Shown: positions 30,785-45,700 of the stretch, piece by piece
How the letters are laid out: the number at the start of each line of letters is the position of its first letter
Position numbering within the stretch: the first letter of the stretch is position 1
DNA from: Sipunculus nudus
Lineage: Eukaryota; Annelida; Sipuncula; Golfingiida; Sipunculidae
NCBI GenBank assembly: GCA_026874595.1
Contig: CM049306.1
Coordinates: 45,754,019-45,818,018 of the forward strand
DNA length: 64,000 bases
Reading direction: 5' to 3'
Notes under the pieces: model-generated
Databases searched by the model: none
What the model was told of the DNA's origin: nothing
The model's input: only the letters and a program-made list of their open reading frames with translations
Translations under genes and position numbers: made by a program

Positions 30785-33700
30785 GTATGGCTATGCTAAT
30801 TCATCGGTTCACGTTTCCCATATTGTGGTTTAAATTCGAATGTATATGTCCTAAAGACTTAAATTTGGTGTCAGAACGGCCCATTTTACGCCTGTGGTGC
30901 TTATTTTTGCAGGAAGTGGCCGTCAAGTTAGAATCCCACAAAGCCAGACACCCGCAGCTTTTGTATGAAAGTAAACTGTACAAAATTCTACAAGGCGGTG
31001 TTGGTATCCCACACATAAGGTCAGTTTTGTTTATACTGTGTTTCATTTTATTCATTATTACTATAATGTTTGGTATGTTACATGTATTGGTGTTTTATTG
31101 TGCCATATTGAGCTGTTGGAATTTATACCAATCACAATGTGCACATTCAATCCCTAATCTCAAAAGGAAGACCCAGATTCCAAGATAACTGAAGCATAAA
31201 TTCCCAAGTCCTGACTTGTCAGAAGTGGCCAGACTTGTTAGAATGGAAGCACTGAAAAGTTTTCTGTCTGTATGCATATTTTGAATGTCATTTTTTTTCT
31301 TCACATTGACTCTAATAAGTAATTTGTACAAAGAAACTATACCAACTGTGGATGCTAATAATACAGTAATACTAATAGTTAATTTTTCCTAAATATTATT
31401 ATTTAAAGAAAGTGGCCAGTCAGTTGTAATGAATATGGACTAAATATGTAAAAAAGGACAAATGAGATTGTAACTGTAAGCAGTCTTTGAGTTTTCATCA
31501 GATGTTGGTTGCTTTTGAGTTGATATATGTCATTAATTTTATTTATTTCTGAATTGCATACAAAAGATAAATATAAGTATTCAAAAGTGGTAATGTGTCT
31601 GGAAAAATATGAAATCAGAAATTGGTTAATTCAGTCCTTTTTTCATGTTCTTCAATACATTTAACAATTTTGTAATTTTAAAGGTATGAGATGGGATCTG
31701 CTAATTCCAACAAAAAGATCAAAGGAGTTAGTTATCACATTAATATTTTAAGTGTTATAATAGACCTGTATATAGCAAGGTTTTTTAACATAATTCCACA
31801 GGTCATATTTAGACTTGTTTTGAGGCCAGCCATCGTATTTCCTAGAATTTCTGATGGTCCTGTATAAAAAATGATAGTAGTAATCATATGACACAGGGCA
31901 TTTTTCAGCAGGGTTGACAATTTTTTGCTAAAGGGTATTAAAATCCTAGGGTAAAAAGGTGGAAAATCCAGTACTTTTTACCAAAGTAATCTTGCATTTA
32001 TTCAGTTTTCAAAGCATTTATATAACATTTGTTTGTAAGTAGATACAATATAATCTATATGAAGCATTAATCACTTTTAATTAATATTTGTGTATAAAAA
32101 CATGGTGTAGAGTTGTGTATTTTGGGCTCAGTCATAATGTTGGTGATTATGTGATATTATCAGTGCTCTATCAGGAAGTTAACATGGATAATAACTGGGC
32201 AGATCTGAAGACCACCCATAGGAAGCTTAAACACAGCCTATTAGATAATCAATATCTGCAGTGTTCATATTTGACCCGTTAAAAACCTATTTTACCCAAC
32301 TCAACAGGTACTACCTGGGTTAAAAAGTATTTTATCTAGGGTTTTGCCTAGCTGTATACCCAAGCCTTTTCAAATGTTAATGTGCAGGACCCAAGTTTTA
32401 AAAGAAAAATTTCTAATTATTAAGCAGAAGTGACACATTTTGTGTATATTTTGTGCCGACCAAGTTGAAAACCAAGTGACCACATCACGCATGTCAAAAA
32501 GATCTACACTTTGACTCATGTTTTGCTGTGCAGAGCACAGTAAATTAATCAGTAGGAATAACAGGCAAAACACAGGAATCCTGGATAAAATTTATATTAC
32601 CCATTCTGGGTTTTACCCCAGAACTCCCAGATGTTTGGTGAAACCTTTGTGTCCTGTATGTTGCAGTTTAACTATTTTAATGCTTTATTAATCTATATCT
32701 GGAACCTTTGTTTTCACAAAGTTCCATCAGAAGTGCCTTTTCTTTCTAGTTCATACAGCTAAGTATGAATGGCAGTGTGTGATGAATGTGAGCCATAGTA
32801 GCAATCAGCACTTCACTCAGATTATTAGCATAATCAGCTTAACATATGTTCAGAGTATGCGAAATCCGTCGGTCCTGCGGACCTGACCGGCAAGATATCT
32901 GATGGTCCGATAGGATCTCTAATTCAGCTGGACCTATTGTCCGGCTAAGAAAAATTTTTGGTTTTGCACAACTGGGTCCACTGGCCTTTTTCCAACGATA
33001 TCGTTTGATTCAGAGACCTATTTTCTTAGATTATTATAAAGCATGTGTAAAAATATCTGCGTAAACACTCCCACCTGCGTTTTCATGTTGCTCGCTGCAT
33101 TAGATCAGCAGACGGGCACAGAATAAAAATAGTCTTGATACACTACCGCAGTTACGATATCTCTGTAAAAGACAAATTCGCCGAGAGTCACACAAATTGT
33201 TGTTAGCATCGACAGTTATTTGTGTTGCAATAATCGTGGTGGCATATTAACCAGAGGCGTCAAGACTAGACAATTCGGTTCCCAAACCATTCACAAGATT
33301 TTCACAATTTCGCCACGCGGGCAAAACACTGCAAAACCAGAAGAGTTTTCCTGCTGGTTCGATGAAATTAGATAAAATAATAGGCGCACATTGCACTAAA
33401 AATTAGACAAGTAGCGGTGAAACATCAACGAGAGGAAATCCTTTTCATTTGCTCAAATATAATGTGAATGTTCATCGCCTTTCGGCATAAACAGAGTTCT
33501 TTTCGTTATACATATTTGTCAACCAGCAATGTCAGATTCTATTTTGACACCCAGTCAGACCTCCGTGACTGACTGGTGATTTGCCACGCCTACTTTCCTG
33601 TGATTGGCTAAGTGACGACTCCCATTAGCCAGAGAGCCAATCAGATATTCATAGTATGAATCTGCTCACGTGACTTCATTCATAAAATTTTTGGCAGGAA

Positions 33701-36700
33701 TGAGTGTGCGGATATCAGTCACACTGTTTGGAAAAAGCTCAGGGTGTCCATGAAACTAATTTTTCAACCAAGACCATTAGGCCCTGAGTAAAATTGGGCA
33801 TATAAAGTATAATTTAATATTGATCCTGGCACTGAAGAACTCTAGGACGTGATCATAATCATAAGGTTAAATGTCCGATAAGATAAAAATTACGTGATTT
33901 CATGTTAATTAAGTGCCAGGGTTCTCGGAGCGGATCCTGTCTGTTACCACTCGCTTGAGGTCGTTTCTATTCAGAATTGATTCTGAGTATGATTCTGCGC
34001 TAAGTGCAAGTCTGGCCCTGGTATAAGAGCGAAATTTTGACTTACGCAGTCAAATAAAATAAGATAGGTCTGTAATTGTGACACATAAGAATTATAATAA
34101 GCTAATATTTTCATCACTGATTGTTATTTATATGTCAATAGACACTGGATAATATTCAAGTTCATTGATTTTATTGAGAAAGGTAAAAAATATTAGTAAC
34201 AATAACATTTATTTTTGGAAAAGTCAGTTCACGTCACTATCAACTGCCATATATAAAATATAAACATGTTTACAAATTTGAGAGGATATTCAGTATGGTT
34301 ATATATTATAGGTGTAATTAACAGGTAAAATAATGCAGTTTAAGTTCCAAACCAGGAGTAGGCTGAATAGTGCACGGAAGTCTTGCATACAACTAAATAT
34401 CTCCGAATATGTTAAAAGAGGTTTGTTTTATTGATATTCATAAATTCACAATTAAACTATTGACACTCATTGTTACATATGCTTTCTGCTTGTTACTGTT
34501 CACTGAATTAACATACTTCACGGCAGGTCCTACAGAGATCTGACAGGACTGGCAATAAGTCTTCTGCAGCAGGACCCACTGTCCTGCTGAGGACTGGAGG
34601 TTTTCAGAAACTCTGTATGTTCATCATCATGTATTCATATTTAGACACTACCAGGCATGTAAACTAATCAGATTATTGCTTGATGTCAAATGAATGTCAA
34701 GCAAACGCTTATAATTTCTAAGTCTAGCTTGACTATAATTTACTTTATGGTTGAGTCTTCTTTTACACTAATTAAGTGGAAAATTTGGTTACTTGTTGTA
34801 TCCACTGAATAAGTGCCCCATCACTTGTGGTTCCTGACAAAGTAGCAGTCCAATCACCATCCCTTTCAGTCATAAATGACATGTCATATGTCCAGGTCCA
34901 GATCCTTATTGAGGCTGATCCAAATCCAAATCAGGGTCATGGTCTGGAGTCTGGACCAGTCTACATATATATTTACAAATAAGAATTATGCATACAATTT
35001 TTAGCTCAGCTGACTATAAGTCATATGAGCTATAGTCGTGATCCATTGTCCGTCGTCCGTCCATCTCTCCGTCCGTCCGTCTGTAGATGTGGCACGTTTT
35101 GAAACCATGAGACCTAGGAATCCAAAATTCAGCATAATGTTAGATGTCCCCAAGATCTCCTACCAAGCTGAAAACTGGGTCTTTGCGACTTTGTTCCTTT
35201 AAGAAATTAAGGAAAAACCGCAATTTTTTATTAAAAACCTATTTTCACACTTCAGGACTGCCTAATATCAAAACCACTCATCTGTTTTTCCTCATATTTA
35301 CCATAAATATTCCTCTATATAATTCCTATGTACATGCCAGAAGTTAAGTCTGTTAAATATAAATTCTTTAAGTTATGGGCCCGAACATAATGGACTTTGT
35401 AAAAAATCAGGAAAAATATTTACTCACTTAACATGAAAAATTGTGAAACTAGAGTCTATTTTCCCAAGTATATAACTATGTTTAATTAAGATTCAATTGT
35501 TTTTACCAAAATTAGATCTGAATTTTGTAAATTTTTAAAGTTATTAGCATAAAAATAAAATCAGTACCTTAAATTTTGCCCAACTTTGACCATGGCACGT
35601 TTTTTTCCTGTAAGTATCATTGATTTAATTTTCACAACATGTAAACATAAATATTTAATTTGTTTAAATCTGAAATTTGAAAATAAAAGCTTGAAAATTA
35701 AGCTAGTTATTGAATTTTTCTTGAGGCTCTATTTGCTTTGATTACAGATTACAGATGCAGGGTCCCACTCCAGGTCACTGGAAGTCAGCCATGCCAGGGT
35801 TTCTGATTTGTTACAGTCACTGGGGGAGATCCCCTGCTGTGACAGGTGTACAGTTATTCTCATATCACCACCCCAATCATCACTCCCCCCTCACCCCCCC
35901 CCCCCCCCCACACACACCCCCACCAAGTGTTATGCAGTAATTGCTGTTTTCACTGTATCTCCTTAATTGTAATGCTGTTTCCACTCCGATATGCAAAAAC
36001 TTTCCTTGAAAAAATAATTCAAGGTGTAATCCAGAAGATGGAATTGCAGATTTAATGATATATTTTTGTGGTAAAAAATAAATAAACGTTTGTTTGCATG
36101 ATGTGGTGTTATCTGACAAGATTGAGATTTATGATGATGCAATTGAGAATTATGAATCAACTTCTATATTCAGATATATATGTTATATTAGAAATGTATA
36201 GAAATATAAACTTAAATTTAAAAAAAAATTGATGTGATAAAAAAGTGAGGATTTAATACAAACATTTGTTTATTATTTTCCTGCCTCAGCAGAATTTGAG
36301 ATCAGGCTTTGTTTGCCGTTTTATGTTGTTATTTAGTTATATTTCAACTGAATACATTTCATAAAAATACATATATATTTAATAATATATATTATACAAA
36401 AAAAAATAGATTCAGTTGAACAAAAGTTAATCGAAAAGCCAACTAATGATCATGGTAATAGTACAGATCATTTGTTCACAAACTGCTCACATGCTTCAGT
36501 TTTAACATTAGGAAACGCATGGTCAGGTCACAAAATATTATTTGCAACAATTTTTTGCTCATCAATACAAACCAATCATATAAACCAACCATGGCCTTTA
36601 TTACCTCTTCCTCTTACACTTTATCTCCATTTGATATTATTTTAGATTTTCAGCTGAGCACAGTGACCCATAGGTCCCTTGTTTTTTTTTTTTTTTGGTA

Positions 36701-39700
36701 ATGGATTTCATATATGTAACATCATAGTGGTCGGTAAAACCATGATTTGACAGACTGATTTGACAGACAAATTTGGAATGTAAAGGGATTGTCTAGGGAT
36801 TGGAAAAATTGCACACTAAAAGAGGACAGTTAAGCACCCACAGCAACTCAATAGGTCCAATACAGTTACTGGTCAGTTGACCGGTGTAAATGCTGATGTC
36901 AGACCCCATTAAGCAACCTGTGTCATAGGACTAAAAATAGCAGTTGGTTTATATGTTCATTGTGGTTCTGTTACTGATGATGTCATGGCCTATGTTTATA
37001 ACCCAGGATTTCCATAATCTGTATAGTGGTCATGCACTATACGTTAAGTCTCATGTTATAAATTAAATTAACTGCAGTGCAATTACCTATCCTTGAGCTT
37101 GACCTTTTATTTTTTTTTTGTGGTGGTATATGAAGCTGTACAACACATTATATTCATGTATATTCTTTACATCCAGGAGGGGGTTTGAGCCTTGTGGTTC
37201 ACGACTTATAACATGTGATTATTTATGTATTAATTGATTTTAAATCATACTATGCTACAAACACCATTTCAAAGTTTATCAGTCCTGGAGTAATAGTAAC
37301 CTCCTTCAGAGTCTCATGGTTTAGGAAAAGGGGGGGGGGGGGGGCAATTGTGATGGTCTTGAAAACACATATATGATATTTACATTGATCCATATTGTTC
37401 AGTGGTTAAGCTGCTATTAATTGTTTGTTTTTTCGAAGTATATTGTCTTCATCTTCAGTAATGTGCACATAACACCTTTATGATCATATTTATTTTATTG
37501 TTACTGGAATATGTGGATCGAAGGGAGGGGGTTGCCACAGGAATGTATGTACAATTTTCTTTACATATTACACATTGTATTCACCTTATAAAATCAATTA
37601 ATCTTTTAGCTTATGGTTTACTTGAAACATGATTACACTTCATTAAAAGATGTCTCTCATTCATGAATCTACTTCCCAGGCATTACAGCAATATCCTTGG
37701 GAAATGTATAATGGATAGTACAAAATTGAATATTAAAATAGAATAGTCCTGAATATTTCAGTAATTTCTGTATTAATTTATATCATCCTACAACACTGTC
37801 TTAAAATATTGAAAGCTCCAAGGCAATAAAAGAGTTGTATTGATTTTGATTGGCCATTTAATTACATTTCCTTTTGTATACTAGTATTTAATTAAGGAAG
37901 GTCAGTTATGGCTGAAATTCTATTCTAGCCCTAATGGTAAGGCTAGGAGTACTCCATATCAAAACATTCTTACTTGTGACATTTCCATCAACATTGCACA
38001 CATTTTTCAAATTTAAATGGATCTCCTACTGAAATTCGGTGTCTTAATGTGAGCTGTTAAACACTTCTTCCTATATAGAGTATTGAATAATTAACCTCCT
38101 GCCTTCTACTGGTGTTCGTTTTTGCATATTTATCCAATTGACTCAGGAAGTAGATGTTCTTTTCTTCTTGTTATTGGTATCTACATGGTTTATGTTATGT
38201 GCTGATATAACCAGATTAACCTTTAGATTAATTAAAGTACGGCTGGGAGGTGCCACTACAGAATGCAGGAATTTATCTTTTTTTCAGACTCTTTTCTTTG
38301 CTTTCTGTAACTGAGTTTATACGTTATTTTCCTCCGCAACAAAGTTACGAAAAGTATATAGTAATGCCTCCATCCGTGTGTCTGTGGATCGATTTCAAGC
38401 CAAACTGTTTGACAAGACCTTTCATCTTGCACATATGGCTCACCCACCCATTGATGAAGAACCCTATTGTTTCGAGGTCACAGCCACAAGGCCAACTTCT
38501 TGAAATAGCATGTGGACCCATTTCAAGCCAAACTGTTTGACCAAGACCTTTCATCTTGCAAAAATGGCTCACCCACCCATGGATTTTGAGGTCACAGGGT
38601 CAAAGGTCATGGCAACAGGGCCCATTTCTTGAAAAAGCTTGTGGACCCATTGAAAGCCAAATTGACCAAAACCTTTCATCTTTCAAATATGGCTCACCCA
38701 CCCATGGATGAAGAACCTTTTCAATTTTCAGGTCACAGGGTCAAAGGTCACAGCTACAGGGCCAACTTCTTGACAAGGCTTGTGGACCCATTTTAGGCTA
38801 AATGGTTTGACCATCACTTGTAATCTTGCTTATAATATATGGCTCACCTATCCATGGATGAAGAACCCTATTTAGTTTGAGGTCACAGGATTAAAGGTCA
38901 AGGCCAGAGAGCTGCCGTCCTCATTTTCACACTGTAATACTCCCATTCTAATTGGGCCCCGTGCTAAGGGATGCTCTGCTTTAGGGTGCCCTTGTATTAT
39001 TTAATTATAAACCATGGTTAAATACAGAATTTTTTTGTGAACTTTTTTATACGCCCATCATATGATAGGAGGATTATAGTATATCGATTGTCTGTTAACT
39101 TTTATTGTCACTGTGATAACTTGCCTTGGCTTTGATGGATTTTTTCATGAAACTTACCATAACTACTTACCAACAGACCATCTCGCCCGAGTTCAGTTAT
39201 GGGCAACATCCACACATATTCAGTATTATAAGGTCACAAGGCTGCTTTGTGGTGTTGCCACGTTAATTGATGAAGAATATATATGATTTTGATCAAATGT
39301 GTCAGAAATGTTAATCACTAAAATAACCCACTAAGTACGATTTCCAGCAAAATCCATGTTTATTTAATGAGGTTAGCGGTCACCTTTCTTTGATGGCACC
39401 TTGGTGACTTACCAAAAATCGTGAAACTCATCAAACAAATAACTATAGAGTTTCTCACCTGAATGACATTCTTATAAAAATTCATGCTTATTTAATGAGG
39501 TCAGAGGTCACCAGATACAGGACGGGCGTATTATGCATGTTTCTGGTGCTCTTGTTATGTTTTACCAAACAGCTAAATTATTGCATAAGTTTTATACCAG
39601 TACGTTAAATCTTTATTATTATTAGAAAGGGGAATATCTATTTGAATTAAGAGGTTGGTTTATGAACCTTAACTTAAAATTTTGATTGTTGACTGTCAAT

Positions 39701-42700
39701 GTGAAAAATAAAATGAAAGATCTTCACTTGTTCAAAAATGAAAATATATAATTTGAATAAAGTCCAATGCTGTGTCATTCCAATGTATGGTTACTAAGGA
39801 ATGTTATTACCTAAACATTCTGTGAATATGATTAACTGTGAAAATGGCTATATTTAATAGTACTTGATGCTGTAGACAAAGTTAATCTCTTAAAGTAACC
39901 AGAGGTAACATGTAAACACTAGTTGATGTAGGTCTTCACTCTTTATATAAGTTTACAGCATCAGTGTTATGAGAAAGGTATAAGGTCAGCCTAATACTAC
40001 ACAAAAGCTTTGTTTTGACAGGTTGCAGTGCCTGTCATGTCTGTTGCATGGCAACAGCTTCATCATACTGAGTCATTTTCTGCAGGCACCAATTTATCTT
40101 AGTCATATAACAAGCAGCTAATTACCTCTAGTAAGGTGTCTTGCACTTTTACTTTCTAATTCTGTCTGTTTATTATCAGGAGATCTAACATTTATTATGA
40201 AAAAGTTTATTATATCAGTATCTTTTGTGAATTTGGTTAAAAGTCAAGCTACAGGCCAGGGATGCAAGTTAAAGTCATGATATTTTCTATTTGAAGATCC
40301 ACTTTGTCAAACTGCTTTTTCGAGTTGCATTTTTACTGCACTGTAATGACAGTCAATTTTTGATGGCAGTTATGAGTTCTAATGATATGTTCTTGGAATA
40401 CTGAATAGGTAACCTAGTCTTCTTTAATATGATGAAAAGTTCACATGCAAAAGTTTTCTTTTTAAGGGATATTTAATATATTTTATTATATGAGATAAGC
40501 TTTTTCTTTTTTTATATTAAAAACATTAACATCTGCTGGTATGTACCGGCACAACCATTTCCAAGTGCACAAACAGAATGGTACCTGTACATATTTCTGT
40601 TTATGTTAAAAGGTATGCATAATTTTAAAGTTTTGATTTTATGGCACAGATTAAAATATATTTTCAGGCTAAAAATTGGACTTCACTTTTACTCAAACAT
40701 TTTCCTTTGTATTCTGAATTGAATAACATAATGGACTAGCAGCTTGGCTTGTTTTATTGTGACCAATTACCATAAGCACTCTATATTATACAAAACATCA
40801 CCATACCCCAAAACCCTGGTCATCAAGGTCATCCATACTGGATAGCTGTCAAGACCCTTTATATTTGTTAGGAGCCAGGCATGGTCATTCACCTGTTAAG
40901 CTGGTATGTTGTTACTATAGGTTAGTATATGATAGCAACAAACTATAAATCATTTTAAACTTCATTTGTACAGGGCACTCTGGGTACAGACTTATGGGTT
41001 CACTGACACAAGTCCAAAGTCACAGTTAATTTGAAGACTTAAAATGTCATTTACCAAACAAATTATAAATGATAAAGTCTCAAAGGTGGTCATTACATTA
41101 TTTCTGCTAAATACATTATGCAAATTTTATTCACAGGGAATTAAGGATATCTGAAATTTGAATTTGTATGAATCATGCTGTCTTTGGTAAATGTTACCAA
41201 ATTTTCTTTTGCCTTGATTTCTGCAAATATTATATCAAGTTTTCTTCTTACTGGCAAGGTAGTTAAGATATGATCAGAGTTTCTGTCATCTTAATTAAAC
41301 TATATACAGCTGTTTCGCATGTACCATGTTTGTTTCATTGTTTTCAATATTAGCTTCTACCAGTTAGGATTTCTTTTATATAATTATTAATAAGAATTAT
41401 AATTTATAATCCTTTTGTTTTTGCCTTTACCATATTGCTGCTTGCATTTTATTTATAGGTTAAATCATTTAAGATGCAAATCAGTGAATATTTTCAATAT
41501 AAAATTGTCCATCAGCCTGTTATTAATTTTATTCTTTTATTTTAGGGTTTCTGTGATAATGAAAAAAAAATGGTTTGTTCTTCCATGAAAGAAAACTGGA
41601 AATATGTAAAATATTTAAAAATTTACAGTACATGCCTTGTCATATTTAGTAAATGGATATTAATCATATAATTAAAGACTTGATTTGGCCTGAGTTTGAC
41701 CCACAGTACAGTTTTGGATCAATTTTGTTAATATTATTTTAAAAGCTGACAAATATGACACATTTTGATAAAAGAAGAATTATTTAACACTTATAAGTAA
41801 ATATATGTTGTATGTTTCATGCAGGTAATTTTGAGATTTGTATGTTTTTGGGCTGTGTTTCATGAATAACAAATAATAGTAGATGTAGATGAAGCCGTAA
41901 TCTCTGATAATCACACCTTATGTAAATGAGGATGCTGACGTCAGAGTACCTGTTAGGAATCCACTCAGGGCCCACATAAAGTGATATAAATCCTCAGTTC
42001 ATGAGGAATCAGCAATCTAATGGTTGCATCTTTTACAGAATAACAATGCAATAAAGAACAATACTAGGTATTCTGTGAGTGATAAATATTAAGGAAAGTA
42101 CATCTGTGGGGTCACGTTAGTGCATTTTGTGGCAAAACACAGAAATGGTGGTGTTTACACTGATAACAGTAGCATGTCATGTGACCAACTCTGTTAACTA
42201 CGCATTGCAGTACTGGGACAACAGGTTCTAACTAGTTCAAACAATCTTGCCTTGGTTATAATTCAATGTTGATACCAGCAGATATCCACTTATAGTTATT
42301 TGGGTCAAACAAGTCTGAACTGGTCAGCAGTAAAGTATCTGTCACATATATGTGTGGGGGTTTGACCTTGTGTTGCCTGAGTGATGTGTTGTAGTACTCC
42401 AGGTGAAGATTATGATGATTTCAATCATTTGACTCCATATTGGTCTGGGTATAACTGGTCTGGCTAGGAGATAATGAATGAAAGACAGGGCATTGTTATC
42501 ATTGTCAGTGTTATTGTCTGTGTATGTAAACTGCTAGTCTGCAGTCCCTAAATCCCACTATCCACACCACACTGAGTGCAGATATCACAAATACATTTAT
42601 ATTATCTGTTATACTGTAATTATATTGTTATTCAGTATGATATTAGGATATGGTCTTTTTTGTCATATTCTACATATTCCCTTCTGTGTTGTTTTTTCCT

Positions 42701-45700
42701 ATACAGTCTTTCCATGCTTCAAACTTTGAGAATTGGAATTTTACAGGTACTATTATCTTACTAACAACCTACCCCCATACACCAGTGTGAACTGTGAGGG
42801 ATAAGAGACATACTGGGAGAGACCTAATGAGAGACTTTGTCTGGGACCTACTGACCTATAACTTGACAGAAACTGTATGTACAGTTCATGGGGATACTTT
42901 TATAACTTCACTCATATTCCAGGCCAAAAATCTGGCCCCTGGAGGGTGGATACAACATATTTATTTTAGTATCAATTACCATACATGAGGGACTTGTTGT
43001 ATCATACACTGATGTTAAAAACCTGTGCTTGAGTATAGTTTGAAATAAGTGTGGCTTTCGGTAGTTCTGTTTTCCATGATTATACAGAGTTGAATTTGTT
43101 GGTATTTGTAAAGTAATCCAAGAAAGGTAGATCAGTTTACAGATTTCATTTAATATGTGAAATTTAATTTGTTTCTTCCTGCAGTTTGAGGTTCACTAAC
43201 TTCACTTAGTTATCCAGGCATGTAATTAACATGAGATATATATATATACCACAGCTGTATGGAAATTCAATTTAGCAGAACATGATATTTCTAAAGGAAA
43301 ATGAGAATTCATAATGATTTTCTTTTTTCTCTCACATAATTTTCAGGCTTTCTGTTGTTTATGTATTTGCTAGACAAGTCATTGATCAGGATCACATGAT
43401 TACTGGTACTACTGTCGGGATAAATAAGGTGGTCAAAAACTGGGAACACCAGGGTCGTAGACATAAATTGATATTTTCTTTGTCCTTGGTTGAGAATATA
43501 TTTGTCCGTAGCAGGTGATGTAACCTGCCTCTGTACTGAGCTTTTAGTTGTACTTGATTCCTGAAAATTACTGAAAAAGGCAAAAAGGCCATATCAAAAT
43601 CCAGGGTTTTTGAGCATTTATCCTTGAAATAATTGAAACCGACTTGGAACATTGGACAGATCAGAGCTGAACATACAAATCAGGTCCAATCATATCCAGT
43701 GAACCAAAAATGTTTGTTGTTAAATTCTATCTAGATTTTCATTTATCAAACATTTTATCCTACAAATTTACTATTATAAACTGACCCTCACCTTTCTTTT
43801 AAACCAAATTATTGTTGACTATGTGTCATTTAACATCGCTGTCTCATTTATTATAGTTGTATAAGAAGAGTTACTATCTGCATTGATCAATTGTAGCCTT
43901 AAGTTGTAGTATTTACCTCTATGTCATGTTAATTTTTTTAGTCCTTGAAAATGTGAAGTAAATAAAAGACTCTGGAATTGTCTTGGAATTTTATGGATGA
44001 CTATGAGCCCTGCTGATGTTGGTATTCAATGCTACCTGGTTGAATCATGCAGTGTTTCATCAGTCAGGGATAGGTAGATTACAGTACTATGCCTCATAAT
44101 GCCTGTAACCTTCTAGGGTTTGAAATCGATTGATTTTAACAGGTCAGGATCACCTAGATTACTTGCCCAGCCAGGGAAACTAAAAGCCTGAGTTTCTTTA
44201 AAATTGATAAAAGAATATGGTTAAAGTTTGGTTTAAGTGTTTTCATTAACGAATACAACTGATGCAGAATGATATATATTCACTGATTTTAGTCAAGTCC
44301 ACTTCTGTTATAGGTCACACTTGGCCTGTAATTAAATCATAATGATTTTCATATATTTTTGGATCTGTGGATAAATGGAAAATCATCCATTATCACATAT
44401 ATATTGAAAATAATATCATCATATATACTTTCATTTATGGCTATCTGTATTGCGATGTCATGTGTAAATACTTCCCCATTTTGTGATATTACATGTAAAT
44501 ACTTCCCCATATACCCAGAGCATACAGTTTAGAGAATGATAAGGAGTGGGTGGGTTAGGGTAGGGTAGGGTTTATTCAGATGCACTCTGAGGTAATACCT
44601 GCAGGGAAAAGCAGCTGATATGGAGCGGGTGTAACCTCCTCCGCACCCTGTCAGTGCAGGCTCAGGTTCAGCCTGTGCTGACTGGCTTCAGTGCTGCTGC
44701 AGTCCCTAAACATAGCACCTGACCCAGGCAGCACAACTGATCTGGTCTATGCAATAATAACAATGAATATTGATTGAATGCAAAGGCACTTCTCCGTGAA
44801 CAGGTTAGGTTGGTGGGATTCTGCTCAAATGGTCTTGTTTCGGCTCTTACGGTGTAATATAAAGTGAAGCATTAGAGCCATAGGGCTGGTGATCTGGGAA
44901 GAAATAGGAGAGAAAGCTCTCAGACTGGTAAATAGAGCACATAGAGTTTCATTTGGCTCAGCTCATGTGTGACCTTTACCATTTATATCCATCTGCTGGT
45001 ATTTACCTCCAGTTGCACATGGGTTTCTTACAGGGAGCCAACTGTGTCACGTTATCACAGTCAGGTGACCATTGTTTATCATGTTCACTACTACGGGTAT
45101 CCAGGATGCCCCACAGTCATATACATGGTTGTAAATCACAATTTAATAACAATAGTAACAGGGATCAAGGACATACAGCTAGGGTTGTGCTGGTCCAGTA
45201 GGAATTATACTGTACATAAGGCCAACACTACTATGTATTATAGATGAATTTGCATTTGTCATATTTACTATTTTGAGCTCAGCTGACTATAAGTCATCTG
45301 AGCTATAGTCGTGGTCCATTGTCCTTCGTCCTTCCGTCTGTCCATCCGTCCGTCCGGATGTCCGTCCGTAAGACTGGCACGTTTCGACACCATTGGACCT
45401 ACGAATCTGATATTCGGCATACAGTTAGATATCCCCAAAATCTCCTACCATGCCGAAAATTGGGTCAATAGGACTTCGTTCCTTCGAGATATTAAGGAAA
45501 AACCTCAATTTTTTATTAGAAATCTATTTTCACACTTCAGGACTGCCTAATATCAAAACCACTCATCTGGTTTTCTTCATATTTACCATAAATATTCCTC
45601 TATATAGTTCCTATGTACATGCCAGATATTGAGTCAGTATTATATAATTTAAAAAAGTTATGGGCCCAAACATAATGGACTTTGTAAAAAAATCAGGAAG

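Noticed and set aside
35880-35935. Pro/His-rich frames over the C run
   Set aside because: A poly-C tract translated in all frames gives Pro or His runs; there is no other coding sign.
44553-44575. TTAGGGTAGGGTAGGG, telomere-like
   Set aside because: Only a few imperfect repeats in the middle of an intron; not a telomere or a convincing interstitial array.
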